From: Rotaria socialis
Taxonomy: Eukaryota; Rotifera; Eurotatoria; Philodinida; Philodinidae
Direction: 5' to 3'
DNA length: 64,000 nt
NCBI GenBank assembly: GCA_905331475.1
Contig: CAJNYU010000505.1
Coordinates: 1 to 64,000 of the forward strand
The position numbers were made by a program, and so were the translations under genes. Numbering within the stretch: position 1 is the stretch's first letter; every line of letters starts with the position of its first letter. The notes below the pieces were generated by a model that worked only from the letters and a program-made list of their open reading frames with translations, did not search any database and was not told where the DNA came from. This document shows positions 58,701-64,000 of the stretch, piece by piece.

Positions 58701-61700
58701 TAAATTAGAATAATATATTTTTATTCTCTATGGAGTTTAATTAACATCTTATTCGTGCCGTCTCTTTCGGCTTTAGAAAAACATAGTTAAGATTAAGTGA
58801 TGGAACACAATACAAATTCAATGTATATTTTTAGAAACTTTACAGATTATTAATTTCAATACAATGGATCGCTCTAATTTCTCTTGGACGAAAAGAACCT
58901 CGATTATTATGGAACAAATAAATCCAGTACATTCGTATACAAACAAAAAACGCTACATCTTTGTTTTCTTCGATAACCGTGCTTCTATTCAAGGCAACAT
59001 GATTGTCATTTCACAATGTATACAATAGGAGATATTTTTATCCCAGTCGGTCTGTTCGATCTTCTTGCAAATTATTATCTTACGCCTCATTGATATTGAA
59101 AGACAAAAATAAACGATATTCATCGCTTACAGTAACCCAACATATTCTCTACAACGAATAGTAGTTATAATTCTGAATACAAGGCAAGCCTGATGCTCTC
59201 GTCATGCACAAGACCTAATCAACGAAAGCAACCTTCCATCAGAATCAATTTCGAGCAAATTAGTCTCTCAATTACGTTGAAATTGTTTTTCAATTATTGA
59301 TTTACTTACATCATAGACCATTTCTTCAAAGACAAGAAAAGGTCCAGTTGGTCCAAGAATAAGCAATGGCTGTCCGCTGACAAAAGCAAATAGGAAACCA
59401 TTAACAGATGCTGCAATCAGCATTTCATTGACACCCAATCTATTGTTCGTTTTATCAGCTAAGAAAAATAAAACAAAAAAAAGTTCTATGTTATTACTTT
59501 TCATATCGGATGTTTTTCATTTACCTATAATACCACCAAAAGTCAATGCAGGCGCCAGACATGCAATAAACATAAATATGAGACTAACAAGACAATTAAG
59601 ACTAAACGCATCGAAAATATCTGATTTGTAATGCTCGTAACGTCGGCGCATTTCACGATAGACACCACCAAATACGAAGCCACTCCTTTGAAACGGATCT
59701 TCATCTTGTTTATCGTGCGATGAAGTAGACATTTGCGCTAGAATATGATTTCATGATCATTGAAAAAAGAACAATTCATTTCATTCGACTTACTTAATAA
59801 AATTTTTGAAACTAAAATATTTTCGAAAAAAGTTAAAGGAAAACCTATCGATTTATATAAATATTTACCTTGCGATGGTCTGCGGTCTTGATCATTGGTC
59901 CGATCAGAATTTTGAGATCGTGCTCGTGTTGAACGTCGTTTTGCATTCAATTTTTTTAATTTAGCTGTTTCAATTATAGGCAATAGAAGTTCTTTATCGA
60001 AATCTCCTGGCGGTAAAACAATCGAGTTCGTAAGAAAATCATTTACACCGTTTAATAAATCACGGCGATCCATCGCTTGATATGCCGTTTCTCGAAAGTC
60101 CTGTTAACCAATAAATTTACTAGACAACAATAAAAAAAAAGAGCAAGAACAACTATTTACCATTGTACTAAATAATGTGCTTAGTGCACGACCAATCTCT
60201 AAGTATTCATCCATAGCTGGACCAATAAGCAAAAAAATAAAGCGTACCGGCAATGGAACTTCAGTCATATTATCTTTAGAAGAAGCCGAACAAATTAACA
60301 ATAGAATAAATAAAATAAAGTCTTACCTATTACTTGACCTTCTGAAAGACGAACAAATGCCATTATAGGCCTAGTTAAGTGTCGCATACTACCAATCAAT
60401 ACTTCAGCACATTCAGCATTTCCTGGAATACATCGCATTACGTCGGACTAAACAATAGAAGATTAGTTCAATACGTTTAATAAATAAATGAAAACTTGTT
60501 GGCACGAAAACGAAAGAAGTTTTTCTCCTTCTTTTCTAACCGGAAATAAAGATTATAGTTAAATATGCTATGACTTTAAACGGATTATCTTCTATAAACT
60601 AATCACCAGAACATGAACATAACGCAAACATGCATTCGCGGCGGCTAGATCAATGAAAAAACAAACGCTGAATGTTCAGCATTTGTTTGACTGACTTCGT
60701 CATACGCATTGATTTTTGCATAGTTTTCTCTGGTGACGAAGTGCAAATAGTTAGAACATTCAATCTTAAACATTCTTATCTAACAGGAGCAAAAATCTGT
60801 GCACTTATCCTCTCTATATGTTTAACAAAAGTCTGTCAGACTGGAATACTACTTTGAAACTCTTATTTGTAATGTAGAAGAAAAGAACGTCCTGGCTGAT
60901 TCTCTCGGAAAAACAAATGATCTATTTATAGATCAATAATAAAAAAAGGTCCAGTTAAAATTTTCATTGATTCAATATCATTCGAACAGTGGATTCTTTG
61001 AGAATGACAAAAAATTTTGTTTTTCTGGTCTATTATTTATTACTTTAATTGGAATAGAATCGCGACGTTTCTTTTGTTGAATTTGTGAATTTCGACGAAA
61101 CGAAAATGTTTGTGGTATAGATGGCCGCTGTGATTGATTAACATTTTCATTGCTATAATCATCGAAATTTTGTGGTAATTCTTCTGAGAAACTTGATTTT
61201 GTATGCAAATCAGTTATAACCGATTCAGCAATATTATCATACTAAACAAGATTGATTTTACATGCAAAACAAAAAAGAAAATATACAAAATACTAACTTG
61301 AACAATAAGAGTTTTGAAAGTTTTATTCAAATCCCCGTTGGGTTTTTGTTCTAAGAGACTCATACGTCGACTATTATTATTATCGGTACTAGTCGGGTCA
61401 CTTCGTCGAAAAGCTAAACTTGACCGACGCGCTGCTAATTGCGGAAAATCAATCGTTGATGACCGACGTCGAGATGAACGAGCTTCAGGATGTCTTTGAA
61501 AAACAAAAAGTGAAAACAATCGTAGGCTACTAATTTTTCAATTAAAATAAATTCATTCATACTTGTGATTACTTATTAAAAGCCGAAGGAGTTCATCTTT
61601 CAGATCCTTATTCATTTGCCCAGTGGCAATAGCATCGTTAATAATGGCTTCATAAATACGTTCGAGTTTTTGCTCATCAAGATCAAGCAACACGATCCCT

Positions 61701-62689
61701 ACAAGAAAAATGAACAATGATGAAAGATCAATATGAAAAAACAAAATTCTCGTCAACGTTTTCTAAATAAAAACAACATACGCACCATATTGTAAGCCCC
61801 GACGTAATTCAAGCAAACTATGGAAATTCAAACAGCCGACTCGTGGAGCTAGAAATAAAAACAAAAGCAAGATGTCTTCGGTGAAAAAAAAAGAATTCCT
61901 TTCAAACAAACCTTGCCATCGTTCTGATTCAAAGTCATAAGATTCCTCATAGCGAATCCATCTATTGATAGTTGAATGAGAAGAAAAACAAAAAGAATTG
62001 AAATCAGTGTTGTTTATTATTCTACTAAATTTACCTTGCACATTTATGCCATTTATATTCATTATTAGCATCTTGCTTTAAATCATGTAATTCAATAAAT
62101 AATTCATATGGTGTATGATCGATAGACTGAAACAAAACAAATGAGATTAATCTCAGATCTCAATTTAAACACAGCATGGGAATTGGTTGATCTAATCCGA
62201 ATTGCATTCTTATGAATATTCATTCTTTAATTATCATTCGAATAATATCGATTTCTATGACTTACTAATCTTCCTGTATGCGCACGTTTGTAACTAGCTC
62301 GATGAACACTACTTAAGCCAAGACCACGTCGTTTGCCGGCGCTCGTTAAACTATTATTACTTGCAACTAAATGAATTCCAGGAGGTGATAAAGTAGTTGT
62401 TGTTGATGCTGACGATAGAAGTTTATCGGGTAAAGTTGGTGAACCAGGACACGAAGATCGATCAAAATAATCTTTACCGTAAAAACAAAGAATTAACCTT
62501 TCAACGGAAATGTTTTCGCCTTGATTCATACCTTTTAAACTTATGTTATCCATGTTGATAGATGATGACCTTGTCGATGGTTCAATCGTTGATGATTGAG
62601 ATTCGATGTTTGAACTAATTTTGTCATGTGTAACAAGAATAAATGGAGCGGCGGTTAGATTGATGCTAGGTGAACTTGTACTACGATTA
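55736..62689 (-). CDS. SLC4A: SLC4-family bicarbonate transporter (5' end not resolved)
   Basis: About 18 or more exons on the minus strand; the first readable exon begins at 62689. The cytoplasmic domain is recognisable by EYKWHKCARWIRYEES, LNFHSLLELRRGLQYG, IVLLDLDE and the MRCIPGNAECAEVLIGSM / ALSTLFSTM segments. It then leads to the membrane part: RDLLNGVNDFLTNSIVLPPG, FGGVYREMRRRYEHYKSD, LAPALTFGGIIG and SGQPLLILGPTGPFLVFEE. An extracellular loop has several Asn-glycosylation sequons and cysteines (58.1-58.4 kb). Late helices include GLPWICAAPVRSIAHVASL and PVAALFGIFLYFGI. The tail ends VHLPI at 55736. SLC4 proteins exchange or cotransport bicarbonate at the plasma membrane; sodium-coupled versus anion-exchange type cannot be decided by eye. 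Introns are mostly short, but three exceed 500 nt. Confidence 0.85.
57002..58115. other. unusually long intron of the SLC4 gene
   Basis: Roughly 1.1 kb between two well-defined membrane-domain exons. It holds an uncharacterised minus-strand open stretch of about 80 codons (57488-57238, with segments SSSTRSLGSEKTSEEIF and PRFIRIQSMKNIRLF). A sharp hairpin GTGTACTCA/TTGAGTACAC lies near 57980-58002. An inserted element is possible, but I found no matching ends. Confidence 0.4.
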
Positions 62690-64000
62690 CTAAAACTAAT
62701 GATAATGATAGTTTCGATAATAATAATAGTAATAAACGGAAAATAGTTTTGGTGTTTTAGTATCTACTAAAAAACGGCGTGTGCCAGGATGTGCTTTTCT
62801 TTTTTCTTCTTGTCTTCTTGTCTAATTCGATCATATCCTTGGTAGAGTCGACAGGGTGCGCGGATGAATCGGAAACCGATGATGACACATCATCGTTAAA
62901 AAGAGAAAGCAAAAGAAGAAAAAAATATAGGTGCCAATCGTCGATTAGGTCAATTTAGTTCGGCAAGTTGTCGCTTGTGTTTTGTCAAACAGTAGGACCA
63001 TCCCGAAAAGCTTTTCTATATTTATCGTTTTACAGTTCAATACTCTTTTCGATGATACGACTGTTGAGCTGCTCTTATTTCTTTCGATCTATCGAACGAC
63101 AAATCAGTGTAAGTGAACAAGATTTTTCAGATAACTTTGTTAGCCAACTACAAAAGTCTATAAACATATTGACAATAATGGAAGATAAAAATAAGTCTAT
63201 TTCTATCGTTAGTTCTTTACGCTCTATGTCTCTATTCAATCGTGTTCGTGATTTGTCATGCAAATTGGAACAAAATTTATTACATCGATCATTTTCAGTT
63301 ATGTGTATTAGAGCAAACTATGTAGCAGCTCTCTTCACTCGAGGACAGTGCTAAGAGTAGCGAGAGAGATAGAAAAAGAAAGAAAAAACGAGAATTTAGC
63401 GACAAAAAGCATCACTTCTTCGATGATGCCGACATATTTTTAAATTGACAATGATTTACTAAGATAAAAGACGATCTATCGATATATATATATATATATA
63501 AATATAATGGTAGACAGAAACAAAAAGTCATTATATATAGACGTACCATATCGGCAAGCATATTCTTCTCTGTTAATAATAAAACTTAATATGTGCGTGC
63601 TCGTTTTTTATTATTCTCTAGAATTGTCAATAGAAATAATGAAAGGAAAAAACGTAAAGCGAAGAATAATAAATCTAAATGAGATGAAATGATTTCCGTA
63701 CAGTAGTAAAGCTTTCTAGCTTTCTCTATTCAATTGTTTTCCGCTAGAAAAACACACACATAAACATGCAATAAATAATTACAGTTGGGCTCATCTTTAA
63801 AATTCAGCATGATTGCTGATGTTGCTTCTTCTTCTTTAGTGTATTGTTTTTGTTCAACTCTAACCATAAAAAATGAGAATGAAGACATCTATTAAGGTAG
63901 ACTTTCCGTTTCATCATTCATACCTTGACACAAGACAGCAGCAGCAACAACAACAAAAATAGGAATGCAATTAAATGTTAGATAAAAACGTTGCTTATAT
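62690..64000. other. upstream region of the SLC4 gene
   Basis: Probably contains 5' exons or the promoter of the SLC4 gene. One short minus-strand frame near 63870-63790 (MVRVEQKQYTKEEEATSAI) could be a first exon, but I cannot join it. A (TA)n microsatellite lies at 63482-63500. Confidence 0.35.
63482..63500. repeat. (TA)n microsatellite
   Basis: About nine uninterrupted TA units. Confidence 0.9.

Noticed and set aside
62968-63354. 128-codon plus-strand frame beyond the SLC4 gene
   Set aside because: No recognisable domain; opposite to the transcribed strand of the SLC4 5' region.

Overview
The window is AT-rich invertebrate DNA. Its genes have many short GT-AG introns (mostly about 45-70 nt) and small intergenic gaps. 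The gene content suggests a bdelloid rotifer (Adineta/Rotaria type): ADP-ribosyltransferase/TPR genes, many decayed DNA transposons, and short palindromes built from GTGTGGG-type repeats like those I recall for bdelloid telomeres. This assignment is inference from content; no marker gene settles it.

Layout. 1-1.9 kb: no feature seen. 1.86-5.99 kb: a MULE-type DNA transposon with about 340-370 bp inverted ends. Its transposase reading frame runs on into a broken Ulp1/C48 protease. 6.06-8.84 kb: a second, decayed transposase gene, followed by a degenerate tRNA-like sequence. 9.4-12.9 kb: repeats, palindromes and intergenic DNA. 12.9-14.6 kb: a small gene related to the N-terminal module of the next array.

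15.8-28.8 kb is the centre of interest. Three tandem minus-strand paralogues each splice, in open frame, an ERICH3/DUF4590-like domain to an alpha/beta module, an ADP-ribosyltransferase (ART) domain and TPRs. Only the most downstream copy keeps the ART catalytic residues. The copies lie about 105-140 bp apart, and copies 1 and 2 have an acceptor-like AG just before the ATG, which suggests an operon processed by spliced-leader trans-splicing.

30-31.8 kb: the 3' part of a cullin-3-like gene, broken by a stop and a frameshift. 32.6-38.3 kb: EGF-like secreted-protein genes and fragments, a 27-bp coding minisatellite, and an hAT-like MITE with a piggyBac-like MITE inside it. 40.6-41.8 kb: a kelch-repeat gene. 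43.4-46.9 kb: an otopetrin proton channel. 47.7-49.8 kb: an F-box protein. 50.0-51.5 kb: a non-autonomous long-TIR transposon. 52.0-53.3 kb: a von Willebrand A protein. 54.4-55.6 kb: a BTB/BACK protein. 55.7-62.7 kb: an SLC4 bicarbonate transporter whose 5' end is not resolved.

A dozen or more telomere-like palindromes (G-rich arm, short loop, C-rich arm) are scattered through the accessory part. Two of them lie in unusually long introns. Exon joins were read by eye; no alignment or database search was run.
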